Assembly (NCBI GenBank): GCA_026545225.1
Contig: CM048846.1
Coordinates: forward strand, 15,649,975 to 15,713,974
Reading direction: 5' to 3'
Source: Cornus controversa
Taxonomy: Eukaryota; Streptophyta; Magnoliopsida; Cornales; Cornaceae
DNA length: 64,000 nt
The position numbers and the translations under genes are program-made. The notes beneath the pieces are model-generated. The model was not told the DNA's origin. It saw only the letters and a program-made list of their open reading frames with translations, and searched no databases. This document shows, one piece after another, positions 24,391-36,099 of the stretch; the stretch's first letter is position 1; the number at the start of each line of letters is the position of its first letter.

Positions 24391-26657
24391 ATGGGGAGAG
24401 AACAAGAACAATTAACTGATATGCAGAGAATGCAACAAGCCATGGTGCAGTTGGCAGAACAAACAAAATTTTATGAAAGTCAGGCTATAGAACAAGCAAG
24501 GCAAGTGGTACAACAGGAAAGGAAAATGAGTTCAATGCATGAAAAGTTTATGAAGTTATCACTTCTAGTATTCTCAGGTACTACTCAACCATCAGAAAAA
24601 GAGGGGTGGATTAGAAAGATGGAATCTATCTTTACAATAATGAGTGTACCAGAGGATCAGAAAGTGAATTTGGCTACATTTATGCTAAATGATGAAACAA
24701 GTTATTGGTGGGATACAACGAAACATTTGGTGGTTACCCTAGGAGGAAGAGAGGTAATACTATGGGATCCATATGTTAAAGATTTTTATAAAAAAATATT
24801 TTCCTCTAGTTTTTAGGAAGCGAAAGGAACAAGAGTTTATCCTATTAAATCAAGATGAAAATGAGATGACGGTAGCTGAATGTGAAGCTAAGTTCACAGC
24901 TTTATCAAGGTTTAGATCTAAGTTTGTATAAAATGAGGAAAATAAATGTACAATATTTCAGGATGGTTTAACACTGGCTATTAAATCAAGAGTGTCAATT
25001 TTTGGGGAGAAAAATTATAATGAACTTAGTGAACAAAGCTATGATTGCTGAACAAAATGTCAAAGAATTGGAAGAAAGAAGGGAGCGATATAAGAAAAAT
25101 TGGTTTGATCCAACACAGTCAAGGGGAGGTGAAACAAGATCATTAAGATAGGGAGGTCAAAATCACAGTATGGAAGGGGACAAGGCAATGAATTTTAAGG
25201 GTGAACCTCAAGCATTGGAAGAGGTCTAGGTTTTTTAGGCTAACAATATGTGCAACAAGGTAGCTTTGGGGAAAGTGGCAATATCAGATGGTGTTTTCAT
25301 TGTAAAAGGTAAGGACACCAAAAGAAAGATTGTCCTGTATTGAAAGTAGAAGTGTGGTATCATTGTCGACCACCAGGCCATCGAAGAAGGAAGTGTCCTA
25401 TGTTGATAGGAATGACATCGGTGGGTAGTGTTAGTAGTCCTGATAGAAGATCACCACAGGGAGGTTTATCAATAGGAAGTAGGGGTGCCCCTAGTGGTTT
25501 GAGAACCCAAAGAAGAGTATTTTCTATGAGACTTCAGGATGCTCAAGCTATACAGACGTTGTGACAGGTAAACTTTTTATTTTGGGTAGAATTGTTGGTG
25601 TTCTTATTCATATTGGATCAACACATTCATTTGTTGCATCAACATTTGCTATGCATTTGGGTAGACCACCTTCATTATTAGATTGTAAATTACTTATTTC
25701 TACACCAATGGGTGAAAGAGTAGTGGTTATAATTGAGTATCAGGATTGTGTGTTGCAATTGGGAAATGAAAATTTAAAAGTGAATTTAATACCGTTGAAT
25801 ATGCAAGACTTTGATATCATTTTGGAATGAATTGGTTATCTGTGTCTCATGCCTTAATAGATTGTTTTTAAAAAAAAGTATTTCAAATACTAGGTGAACC
25901 AAAATTCAAATTTATGGGGGAAAGAAATGTTATTCCAAACTGCCTCATCTCAGCAATACAAACTAGAAAGTTGATGAAGAAAGGTTGTCAGGGTTACTTG
26001 GCTTATGTTGTTGATACTAAAAATAAAGATGTACCAGTTATAAGGAAATTTACAAATGTATTTCCAGAAGAATTGTCGGGGTTGCCAGTGGACAGAGAGG
26101 TAGATTTTACTATTCAGCTTGTATTGGGAACAACTCTAATTTCTATGGCTCCATACTAAATGGCACCGACAGAGTTGAAGGAACTGAAAATACAATTGCA
26201 AGATTTAATAGACAAGGGTTTCATTCAACCTTGTATTTAACTATGGGGATCACTGGTGTTATTTGTTAAGAAGAAGCATGGTACTGTGCAATTATATATT
26301 GATTATCGATAGTTGAATAAAATAACCATCAGGAACAAGTATCCATTGCCACGAATTGATGATTTATTTGATCAATTGCAAGGAGTAAAAGTGTTCTCTA
26401 AAATTTACTTAAGGTCAGGATATCACTAGTTGAAGGTAAAAGATAATGATATTTCTAAAACTACTTTTTGGACTAGTTATGGCCATTATGAGTTTTTGGT
26501 GATGCCTTTTGGCTAACCAATGCTCCAACAGTGTTTATAGATTTAATGAATTGAGTATTTCATCCGTATATTGATTCATTTGTTATTATTTTCATCGACG
26601 ATATTTTGATATATTCTCGGAGTGTGGATGGACATGAAAAACATTTGAGGATTGTGT
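24391..26657 (+). pseudogene. Gypsy gag-pol 5' half, left arm
   Basis: Gag from 24391 has EGWIRKMESIFTIMSVPEDQ and FMLNDETSYWWDT, the central gag fold of Tekay/Del-like chromoviruses. Zinc knuckles at about 25280-25400 follow (one reads CRPPGHRRRKC). Protease at 25561-25830 has the active-site block altered to IHIGSTHSFV (normally DTGATHSF-like), then LNMQDFDIIL. RT begins near 26160 ([11 protein letters not shown], then [10 protein letters not shown], the xxDD active site). The sequence breaks off at 26657-26678, where the Tat LTR starts. Many frameshifts are present. Confidence 0.8.
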
Positions 26658-26678
26658 GATAGATATTATGAGAGAACC

Positions 26679-27181
26679 TGTAGATGCTTAAAAATGTGTT
26701 TACGAAATTTCTAAGCATCACTCGCGAATTCTTGTATAAATGATTGGACTTATATTGAATTTTGACTGAATTTTGTAGATACAGACTTTTGATATTTTCT
26801 TTTTTCTTATTTCATTCCCTAGAAATTAAAAAACCACCCTTCTTTTTATCCCTTTCTCCCTTTTTATAGCTTTTCCTTATTTTTTATCTTGTCCTCTTTG
26901 ATATTTCAGAGGCCACCCCCTTCATCATCATTATATTTTTTAGGCTTGTTTGGGCCTTATCTGGGTGGAGTTGATATATAATCTTTAAGCTGGAGGTGAA
27001 CTGTGATAATAATGGTCCGACAAGTGGTGAATGTGAGCCTGTCAGGGTTAATTCAATCTTGTTTAATGACGGCCCGCTTCATCCTGGCCTGACGTGCTTG
27101 GACTGGGCTTAAAGGTATGATGTTTAGACTTGTGATGTGTTGGCCTAATTTGGATGGGTTGGGCTAGGTCTATGGTCCACA
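26679..27181 (-). repeat. Inverted Tat LTR, left arm
   Basis: Read on the minus strand it runs TGTGGACCATAG... to ...TTTTTAAGCATCTACA. The polypurine-like GGGGGTAAAA lies just outside at 27182-27192. It corresponds to the plus-strand LTR at 35592. Confidence 0.75.
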
Positions 27182-27409
27182 TTTTACCCCCAATTTTGTT
27201 CAAATCCTGGCGTTGGCACAGGATGGAAAAAGAATTAAAAGGTTGTCCAGTTACCCAAATGCCAGGGATGGTTAGTTTACAGGTATTGAGAATAGTGTCA
27301 TTTCGCCTATTTAAAGTGTGAGGTGATGGGTGTTTGGGGTGTTTGAATCATTGCGAGCTAAGTCACTTCGGCAAGGGTTCTGATAATGTCTTTTTGAGGT
27401 TAGTCTTCC

Positions 27410-28439
27410 TCTGTGTTTTCTCTTCTTCATTGTAGTTGAAAAAGGAGGTGGAGGAGTCCAGACACCAAACAAGGACCTATTGGTGCTGAGCTTGACCATA
27501 GTAAACTACATCGTCAAGAGAATACTCGTAGACACGGGATCCAATGTGAATGTGATAACACGCTCCACATTTGAATAACTCAATTTTAGTGCTGACCAAG
27601 TCTACGAGACCCACAATCCTCTTGTCGAGTTTGATGGAACCAGAGTAACCCCCTTCGGCACAGCTCTCTTCCCGATTATGGTAGCCTAGAGGACGTTAGA
27701 TGAAATTTTTGTGATAATTGAGGTCAACTCACCTTACAACATTATCCTTTGTCATGGTGGATATGTACTTGTTGAGCAGCGAGATAGGTAGTGATCCTCG
27801 CTCTAGTTCTGGTTATGGGGATAGGAATAGTGTTGAGGTTCTGGAGGTGGGTGTAAGGGTCCCTAGGGCACAGGTTTCTCTTGGAATAGTGGATGGGTCC
27901 AGAGGGATTGGGTCTGAGGATGTGGGGCGAGATAGGGTTTTGGGGACAGAAGATCCTGATCCATCTGACTTCGAGGGTATAGGGTGGACACGATCTATTT
28001 AGTGAAGCTTTGAAATGATAGGGATATTCCTGCGGGTGTAACGCTTTAGGTTTACGCTGTTCGGTCGAACTTTCGTTCGGGCAAGAGGGTGAAAGAAGGG
28101 GAGTTACTTCCTTCGGTGGGTTATCTTCCAGCCATTAGATTTTTATTACACCCCTTCTACCATATTGTGTTGAACACTCTAGGGTTAACGCCATTGCAGG
28201 TTAACCCAAACTTTTTTAGGGTTTTGTCTTACCTTCTGGTTTTGAACCGTATGAAGTCGCTAAACCTTGATTTCTATGACCTAATGTTATGCTATAGGGT
28301 AACCAAGACTAAGGATAACCGACATCGTTACCACTTGTTCCCAAATCACGACAAGCGAACTGTTCTGAGAAAGGGTAGCTTTATTCACATTATTATTGGG
28401 GCATTCAATCATCCCTTCGGTGTATCAGGCCTTAGGTAA
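27410..28439 (+). pseudogene. Tat protease fragment joined to accessory-ORF N-terminus
   Basis: From about 27440, in pieces: DPLVLSLAVANC-like sequence in the partner copy, and here ILVDTGSNVNVITRSTF, a retropepsin active site (DTG), then LVEFDGTRVTPFGTALF. From about 27765 an accessory-ORF start follows (DPRSSSGYGDRNSVEVLEVG; EGELLPSVGYLPAIRFLLHP near 28092). The same order occurs on the minus strand at 35330-34360. The coding run ends at about 28439, where inverted integrase begins; a 40-bp stretch (GAAAGGGTAGCTTTATTCAC) is present on both sides of that junction. Confidence 0.7.
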
Positions 28440-29123
28440 ACTGCTCGATTTGTTCAAAAAGGGAAAGGGTAGCTTTATTCACATTGTTATTGGGGCATGT
28501 ATTTACATATAATACCTTTTTAGGTGGGTAGCATTCCATGGTAATTTAACCCTTGCTCCATCCTCGACCCGTTGCAACCGGTATGCCCCTCTGCCGATTT
28601 CTTCTGTTATTTCGTACGGCCCTTCCTAGCTTGACGCTAACTTCCCAGCATTACGTTTTTCATTTCCTATGACTATCTTTTAGAGCACCAGATCACCTTT
28701 TTTGAATGTTCTGTGCTTCACTCTCTTGTTGTAGCTGTTGATGATCGTTTGTTGGTTTGAGGCAAACTGCATTAGAGTTATTTCTCTTCGTTCATCCAAG
28801 AGATCGAGGTTATGTTCTAGCAACTGGCCGTTGGCTTCGATCTGGATGGAATTTGTCCGAAGGGCGGGTAGACCGATCTCGATTGGGATCACAGCTTCAG
28901 TTTCATAGGTAAGACTGAATGGGGTTGCACCGGTCGGTCGTCTCGGAGTTGTTCAGGAAGCCCATAGTACTTTGGGTAGTTCTTGTAGCCATTTTCCTTT
29001 TTGGTCTATCAACTTCTTTTTTAGGAAATAAAATATGATTTTTTTGGTGATTTCGGCTTTCCCGTTTCCTTGAGGGTATGACCGGGAGGATTTTTTCTGG
29101 TTTATACTGTATCGCTTGAAAAA
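28440..29123 (-). pseudogene. Tat integrase C-terminal part, inverted, left arm
   Basis: On the minus strand it encodes the end of the integrase core and the tail (PKVLWA-like, then IPIEIGLPALRTNSIQIEAN and LDLLDERREITLMQ, KRVKHRTFKKGDLVL). The reverse complement around 29050 reads GKAEITKKI, so the catalytic glutamate is kept in this copy. It pairs with 31777-32460. Confidence 0.75.
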
Positions 29124-29125
29124 AC

Positions 29126-31776
29126 ATGGTAGATATCTCAGGAGATCAAGCTGTTGCTCGAATGTGTTACGCTGTCGCCCTGAAGGGGAAGGAGTCTACC
29201 AAAACCAATATTGACGAGGATAAGGAGGAAGGAGTACAGGCTCACACCCTCAAGATGTTGCAAACCTTACAAATCGACTTGAACAATATCGCTCGAACGA
29301 CCCAAATAGGATCTCGATCCACAGATGTAAAAAGAGGAGCTTGTATAGCTACTCTGAGAGAATTTGGATGTCTTCGTGTGGGATCACACAGGTATGACTG
29401 GGATCAATCCATGCACAGTTTGCCATAGTTTGAACCTCAATCCTGCCTTCCAGCTTATCAAGCAACGCCAGCGTCGGTTTGCGCCCAAACAGAACCGAAT
29501 CATCGCTGAAGAAGTCTAGAAACTACTTGATGCGGGCCTAATTCGGGAGGTGTACTATCCAAACTGGATCTCCAACATGGTGGTTGTCCAAAAAAAGAAC
29601 GGAAAGTGGTGAGTCTGCATTGACTTCACCAATCTAAATAAGGCTTGCCCAAAGGATAGTTATCCCATATGAAAGATCGACTAGATGATCGATGCGACAA
29701 CCAGGTATGAAAAACTCACTTTCTTAGATGTATACTCAGGGTATAACCAGATACCCATAAACCTGAATGATGAGGAACATACCTCATTTATTACTGAACA
29801 AGGCACATACTGCTATCAGGTCATACCCTTCGGGCTGAAGAACGTCGGGGTAACCTTTCTGCGTCTGGTAAACAAGGTGTTTTGCAAGCAGCTGGGTCGG
29901 TCAGTTGAAGCTTACATTGATGACATAATCGTTAAAAGCTTAAAGAAAACAAGTCACCTCTTCGATCTACAAGAGGTCTTCGATGTGTTGTGGGGACATC
30001 AAATGAAGTTAAACCCCACCAAATGCACCTTTAGGGTGACGGCAGGCAAGTTTTTGGGCCACATTATTAGCAGAACGGGCATAGAGGCTAGTCCGAAGCA
30101 AACAAGGACACTCACTCAACACGCCAAGCCTAAAACCTTTCAGGACCTTCAAGTCCTTACCGGTAGGGTTGCCGCCCTTAGTAAGTTCATTTCCAGACTC
30201 TTGAATAGATACAAGTTTTTCTTCGACGTAATCAGATCTAAAGGTAGCAACATCTAGCAGGGTGAATAAAAAGTGGCTTTGAACAACTGGAAAAGATACA
30301 TGACCAGCCCACCTATCTTCGTTTTACCGACCGAAAGAAAAAGATTATTCATCTACTTATGTCTCCCAGTCATACACCAGCGTTGTCCTACTACGAGAAG
30401 ATGAGACCAAGAAACGCTTTGTTTATTATGCTAGCCGAACAATGACAGAAGCAGAGCAACGTTACACCAAGGCTGAGAAGATCATCCAGGCCTTGGTACA
30501 AGCTAAGAAGAAATTGTGCCACTACTTCGAATCATATCCTGTTATGGTGACCACTACTTTTCCCATCTGAATCATATTTAGCAAGCCAGACATGTCTGGA
30601 CGATTGTCGAAATAGGTTATCGAGCTAAGCTCGTTCGACATCAGTTATGCTCCTTGAACAACCATTAAAGGCCAGGTTGTGGCTAACTTCCTACTGGAAT
30701 GCGAACTGGAAGACGAGGAAGAGGGGTTGCAAGAACCCCGATGGCAGTTGCATGTGGATGGCTTAACTAACCAAATTAGGGTTGGTATTGGAATTAAGCT
30801 GCGAGCTCTCGAGGGATCCATACTCCAACAGTCACTCCAACTATACTTCCCGACCTTTAATAACGAAACGAAGTATGAAGCCTTGATTCACGAGCTTAAA
30901 CTTAATCAAGAATTGCAGGTACACAATCAATAGGTTTGTTATGATTCACAACTGGTGGTTAAACAGGTGACCAAGGAGTACACCACCATGGATGAATGAA
31001 TGCGCACTTATCAAGAGGCAGTGCGAGCGATCATAAAAGATATACCATAATTTAAAATAATCTACGTACCACGAGTAGAAATCTCCCACGCCGACAACTT
31101 GGCTTGTGTAGCTTTCCATGCCGTCAATAACCTTGTTTGATTTGTACCTTTGGAGGTCATTTTTGAGTCGAGCATATCAAGGGTGGTGCAAGTACTATGC
31201 CTGCTGGTTGAGCCCAGATGGATGGACCCCGTGCAACTATACTTGGAGGAAGGAATTCTACCACCGTCTAAAGACGATGCCAGAAGAATACAACTTACTG
31301 CCCTGAAGTACGCCCTGATCCATCACCATTTATTGTGACTGTCACACTCTAGGCCCTATCTTCGGTGCATTACACCTTCCAAGGCAAAAAGAGTGCTTGA
31401 AAATGTTCATAGTGGCGAGTGTGGGAACCACTCAGGAGGAAGATCACTCACTAACAAAGTCCTCCTGCAAGAATATTTCTGGCCATACCTGGCTAAAGAC
31501 GCCCAAAACTATGTCCTCAGATGCAAAAAATGCCTAAGACATACCATACCCTGCACCAGCCTCTCGAAGATCTCAACTTAATGTCCAATCGTTGGCTCTT
31601 TGCTTGATGGGCCATGGACGTGGTCGGTCCCCTTTCTAGTGCTATCAGGAAAAAAATCCAAACTTCTGGCCAAGAATTACTTCACCAAATGGGTAGAAGC
31701 CGAAATTTACGTCACCATCTCCCAACCCCAGGTGAAAATTTTTATCAGGTCCAATAGGTTCAGACTTCTAGATTTA
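29126..31776 (+). pseudogene. Tat pol: RT, RNase H and integrase N-terminus (palindrome spacer)
   Basis: From 29129 the product reads VDISGDQAVARMCYAVALKG, the region ahead of RT in Tat polyproteins. RT follows, with a long open stretch 29685-30257 containing LTFLDVYSGYNQIPINLNDE, then VIPFGLKN and the active-site block AYIDDIIVKS, KFLGHIISRTGIEASPKQT. RNase H is at 30679-30933 (WQLHVDGLTNQIRVGIGIKL, FNNETKYEALIHEL). Integrase zinc region is at about 31393-31560 (GECGNHSGGRSLTNKVLLQE, CKKCLRH) and the core start at about 31600. Frameshifts and stops prevent a complete polyprotein. Confidence 0.85.
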
Positions 31777-32340
31777 AGCGATACGATATAAACTAAAAAA
31801 AATCCTCCCGGTCATACCCTTAAGGCAATGGCCAAGCCAAAATCACCAACAAAACCATATTCCATTGCCTAAAAAAGAAGTTGACAAACCGAAAAGGAAA
31901 ATGGCTACAAGAACTACCCTTATTACTGTGGGCTTACCGAACAACTCCGAGACGACCGATCGGTGCAATCCCGTTCATTCTTACCTAAAAAATTGAAACT
32001 GTGATCCCAATCAAGATGGGCCTACCCACCATCCGGACATATTCCCTCCAAATCAAAGCCAACGATCAGTTGCTAAAACATAACCTCAATCTCTTGGATG
32101 AACGAAAAGAAATAACTTTGATATAGTTAGCCTCATACCAGCAAACGATCACCAATAGCTATAACAAGAGAGTGAATCACAGAACATTCAAAGAGGGTGA
32201 TTAGGGAAGTTAGCGTCAAGCTGGGAAGGGCTGTACGAAATAACAAAAGAAATCGACAGAATAGCATACTGGTTGCAACGAGTCGAGGATGGAGCAAGGG
32301 TCAAATTACCATGAAATGTCACCCACCTACAAAGGTATTA
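31777..32340 (+). pseudogene. Tat integrase C-terminal part, right arm
   Basis: This continues the integrase of the spacer in the plus sense. The glutamate block reads [11 protein letters not shown] in translation of 31820-31855, so the catalytic Glu codon is Lys. The tail with KLASSWEGLYEITKEIDRIA and VEDGARVKLP follows near 32205-32310. It is the inverse of 28440-29123. Confidence 0.75.
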
Positions 32341-32869
32341 TATGTAAATACACGCCCAATAACAGTGTGAATAAAGCCACCCTTTCCCTTTTTGAACAAA
32401 TTAAGCAAATTGTTTAAGGCCTGATACGCTGAAGGGATGACCAAATGGCACAGTTAGCCAAGAGGACGAACTTATTGGTCTTAGGAATGGTCAGCCAAAG
32501 CTATGATTGAACGAAACACCGAACGATCGAACAAAGTGAATAGCATCGAATAATTGCCACTCCACAGCACAACAGAAAAAATTAAAGGCATCACCAGGGC
32601 AAACCCCATAAACAAACAAACAACAAATCTGAGGGTAGCATACACCCACAGTCAATTAAAGACAAGTGCAGGTAAAAAAAGTGAAAAGTAACGAAGTAAA
32701 TAAAAGCAATAAATGAATTTAAGTACCACGACATAGATTAGGGTTCAGCAAATGATAAAGGTATATGCTCTATTCAACTTTCATTAACAAAATTCATAAA
32801 GTACATGCTTAAACCATTGAGCAAGTTCGTACAATAGACAAAGAAAAGAAAAGAAAATTTAAGACACTG

Positions 32870-35026
32870 CCTCAGAGGGAGCTGGCTCAGTCTCCACCAC
32901 AGATGCCACCTCTTGCTCCAGATTCTAGGGAAAAATATCTTCAGTCTAACCCTGAACATCTAGCATTATATGCACATCTAATACCACCCGATCATTCAGC
33001 ACCATCTGAGCGCAAAACGCCATCAAGTTAGTTGTGACTTGCTCGAGCAACCCCACGATCACGTCTTCGTCCGGCGAAACCTCAGGGTCTGAATAAGCTC
33101 GGTCAGTCACCCCCACCTCTTGATCATACTCGTCCGATTTGCCTAAATACATGGGTTCCCAACCCACTTGTCTTCAAAACCCGTCCAATAGGCAAACATG
33201 TTCTTCACCTGGCAGATCCTGAACATTCGGCGATAGAGCTACTGAACGGCCACCTCCATCTTTTGTTGTCTCTCCATAAGGGACTGATTCATTCCTATGA
33301 GCTCTGTTGCTCAAGTCTCCAGAGCTTCAAACTTCGCCAACCGGGTTATAGACTCCTCCACCTTATTTTTCAACTTGTTGTAGGCAACATCATACATCTT
33401 TGACTTGTCCTCATGCTCCTTGCTTTTCGTTCTCTCAACTGTTGCCACCTCCATGGCAATAGGTAGCTGCTCTGTCAACTTTTTATTATCTTCTTCCACA
33501 TAATTCAAACGAGTTGAAGTAGTCTCCAACCTCTGACAGATGGTGACCATGGCAAAATGACTTTGCAAATAACACTTACCGATCATTAACACACCACCAA
33601 GAAGTTAGTAAAAATCCAACCATCAAAAACACACACCTTTAACAAACGAAAAGGGCCAATATCAGTCAACTCCCTGGTATTAAGCTTATCTATCACTTGC
33701 ATATCTTAGGGGGCCACATACCCTGAGCAATAGCCTGACAAGTTTGTAAAATGTTAAACCCAGAATCTTCCATGGCGAGCATTGACCCACTGAGCTTCAC
33801 CAATTGAGAGGTGCATTGTTCAGCAAATGATGAACCCCCACCAACTGATTGGTTGAAGGGCGGACAAGTTACCGTTTTGACTATGTGCGACCTGGACTAA
33901 CGAGTTACCCCCGCCCCCCATAGCAGTGGGGGCGTCACCCCCTCGTCCCCGTTTCTGAACTTGAACGCCTTTGGTATCCCCAATCTTAAAGAATCTCTAG
34001 TAGAGCTCTTGCATTTCAAGCTCACCTCTGCCTCATCCGTACTCGAAGGCACGAACGTCCTATAATCCTTCTCGATATCTTTTTTACTCTTTGCCCTTCG
34101 CACAGTACCAGGTACATTCATCTTCACCCCATCGGTAAGTTCCATGATCAACTTAAGATTTGCTGAGGCCAGCAACTCCCTAGAGCTCGATCATTTGTTT
34201 CACACACACGACTATATGACGCTCAGCCTATTTTATTCCTCAACACTAGGAATGAAAAAATTGTCCTTTGCACAAGAAAAAAACTAACTTGTACCTTTTT
34301 TTGCAAATTTATTTGAAATAAGGTACTTGTCAGACGACAACACCCTCTAAGTCCTTCCTACACCACTAATTTATCTTTCCATCCTTTATCTGATGACAGA
34401 TTCTCAGAATAGATCACTAGTCGTGATTTGGGGAATAGGTGGTAACGATGTTGGTCATCCTTAGTCCTAGTTACCTTATAGCATAACATTAGGTTGTAGA
34501 AATCAAGGTTTAATGACCTCGTATGGTTCAAAACCAGAAGGCAAGACAAAATCTTTAAAAAGTTTGGGTTAACCTGCAACGACGCTAACCCTAGAGTGTT
34601 TAACACAATATGGTAGAAGGGGTGTAATGAAAATCTACGGGCTGGAAGATAACCCACTGAAAGAATTAACTCCCCCTCTTTCACCCCCTCGCCCAAATAA
34701 AAGTTTGACCGAATAGGGTAAACCCAGAGCATTACGCCCATAGGATTAATGTCCCTATCATTCTGAAGCTTCACTAAATTGATCGTGTCCACACTACCCT
34801 CGAAGTCAAACGGATCAGGATCTTCTAGCCCCAAAACTCTAGCTCACCCCACATCTTCAAACCCAGTCCCTCCAGATGCGTCCACTGTTCCAAGAGAAAC
34901 CTGTGCCCCAAGGACCCTTACACCCACCTCCAGAACCTCAACACTATTCCCTTCCCCATAATTGGAACTAGAGCGAGGATCATTACCTATCTCATTGCTT
35001 GACAAGTACATATACACCTTTGGCAA
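32870..35026 (-). pseudogene. Accessory ORF of the Tat element, right arm (longest copy)
   Basis: On the minus strand from 35026: LSSNEIGNDPRSSSNYGEGN, then GVKEGELILSVGYLPARRFS, LHPFYHIVLNTLGLA (34834-34358). A middle block follows (34175-33897, VPGTVRRAKSKKDIEKDYRT), then a coiled coil (33592-33311, EEDNKKLTEQLPIAMEVATV) and an acidic C-terminal part (33167-32946). Order and content match the copy at 12111-14510. It is antisense to pol, the usual place for the extra ORF in Tat-lineage elements. Frames are interrupted. Confidence 0.7.
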
Positions 35027-35029
35027 AGG

Positions 35030-35340
35030 ATAACGTTGTAAGGTGAGTTGACCTCAATTATCACAAAAACTTCATCTAACGTCCTCTAGGCTGCCATAAT
35101 CAAGAGGAGAGCTGTGCCAAAGGGTGTTACTCTGGTTCCATCAAACTCGACAAGAGGATTATGGGTCTGGCAGACTTGGTAGGCACTAAAATTGAGTTAT
35201 TCGAATATGGAGCATGTCATCACATTCACACTGGGTCCCGCGTCTACGAGTATTAGGTTGACGATGCAGTTTGCTACGGCTAAACTCAGCACCAACGGGT
35301 CCTCGTGCGGTGTCTGAACTCCTCCACCTCATTCTTCAAC
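35030..35340 (-). pseudogene. Tat protease fragment, right arm
   Basis: On the minus strand, DPLVLSLAVANCIVNLILVD then AGPSVNVMTCSIFE: the retropepsin active site has become DAG. This lies directly upstream of the accessory ORF in the same sense, as at 27440. A protease fragment next to the accessory ORF near the 3' LTR is out of place for a standard pol order. Confidence 0.65.
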
Positions 35341-35591
35341 TACAGTGAAAAAGAGCAAACACAGAGGAAAACTAACCTCAAAAAGAGATTATCAGGACCA
35401 TTGCCGAAGTGACATAGCTCGCAATGATTCAAACACCCCAAACACCCGTCACCTCACACTTTAAATAGGCTGCATGACATTATTCTCAATACCTGCAAAC
35501 CAACTATCCCTAGCATTTGGGTAATTGGACAACCTTTCAATTTCTTTCCCATCTTGCCAATGCCAAGATTTGAATGAAATTGGGGGCGAAG

Positions 35592-36098
35592 TGTGGACCC
35601 CCTAAAATACAAAGCCTATAGAACCAACCCAATCTATCCAAATTGGGCCAGCACAGCACAAGTCTAAACATCATACTTTTAGGCCCAGTCCAAGCACGCC
35701 AGGCCAAGACGTCGTGAGCCGTCATCAAACAAGATATAATCAACCCCGACAGGCTCACATTCACAACTTGTCGGGCCATCGTTATCATAGCCCACCTCCT
35801 GCTTCAAAGATTAGATATCAACTCCACCCATATAAGACGTAAACAAGCCCAACAGATATAATGATAAATAATAGGGTGGCCTCTGAAATATCAAAGAGGA
35901 CAAGACAAAAAGAAGGAAGAGCTATTAAAAAAGAGAGAGATAGAAAGAAGGGGCTGTTTTTTTATTTCTATTGAATGAAATAAGAGGAAAAAATATATCA
36001 AAAGTCTATATTTGTTTAAATTCAGTTAAAAATCAATACAAGTCCATTAATTTATACAAGAATTCAAGTGTGGTGTTTAGAAATCTTGTAAAATCTGT
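35592..36098 (+). repeat. Tat 3' LTR, right arm
   Basis: It begins TGTGGACCCCCTAAAATAC after the polypurine tract AATTGGGGGCGAAG. Compared with the left copy, its last 20 or so bases and about 20 bp of the flanking gypsy sequence are deleted near 36098. Confidence 0.75.
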
Positions 36099-36099
36099 A

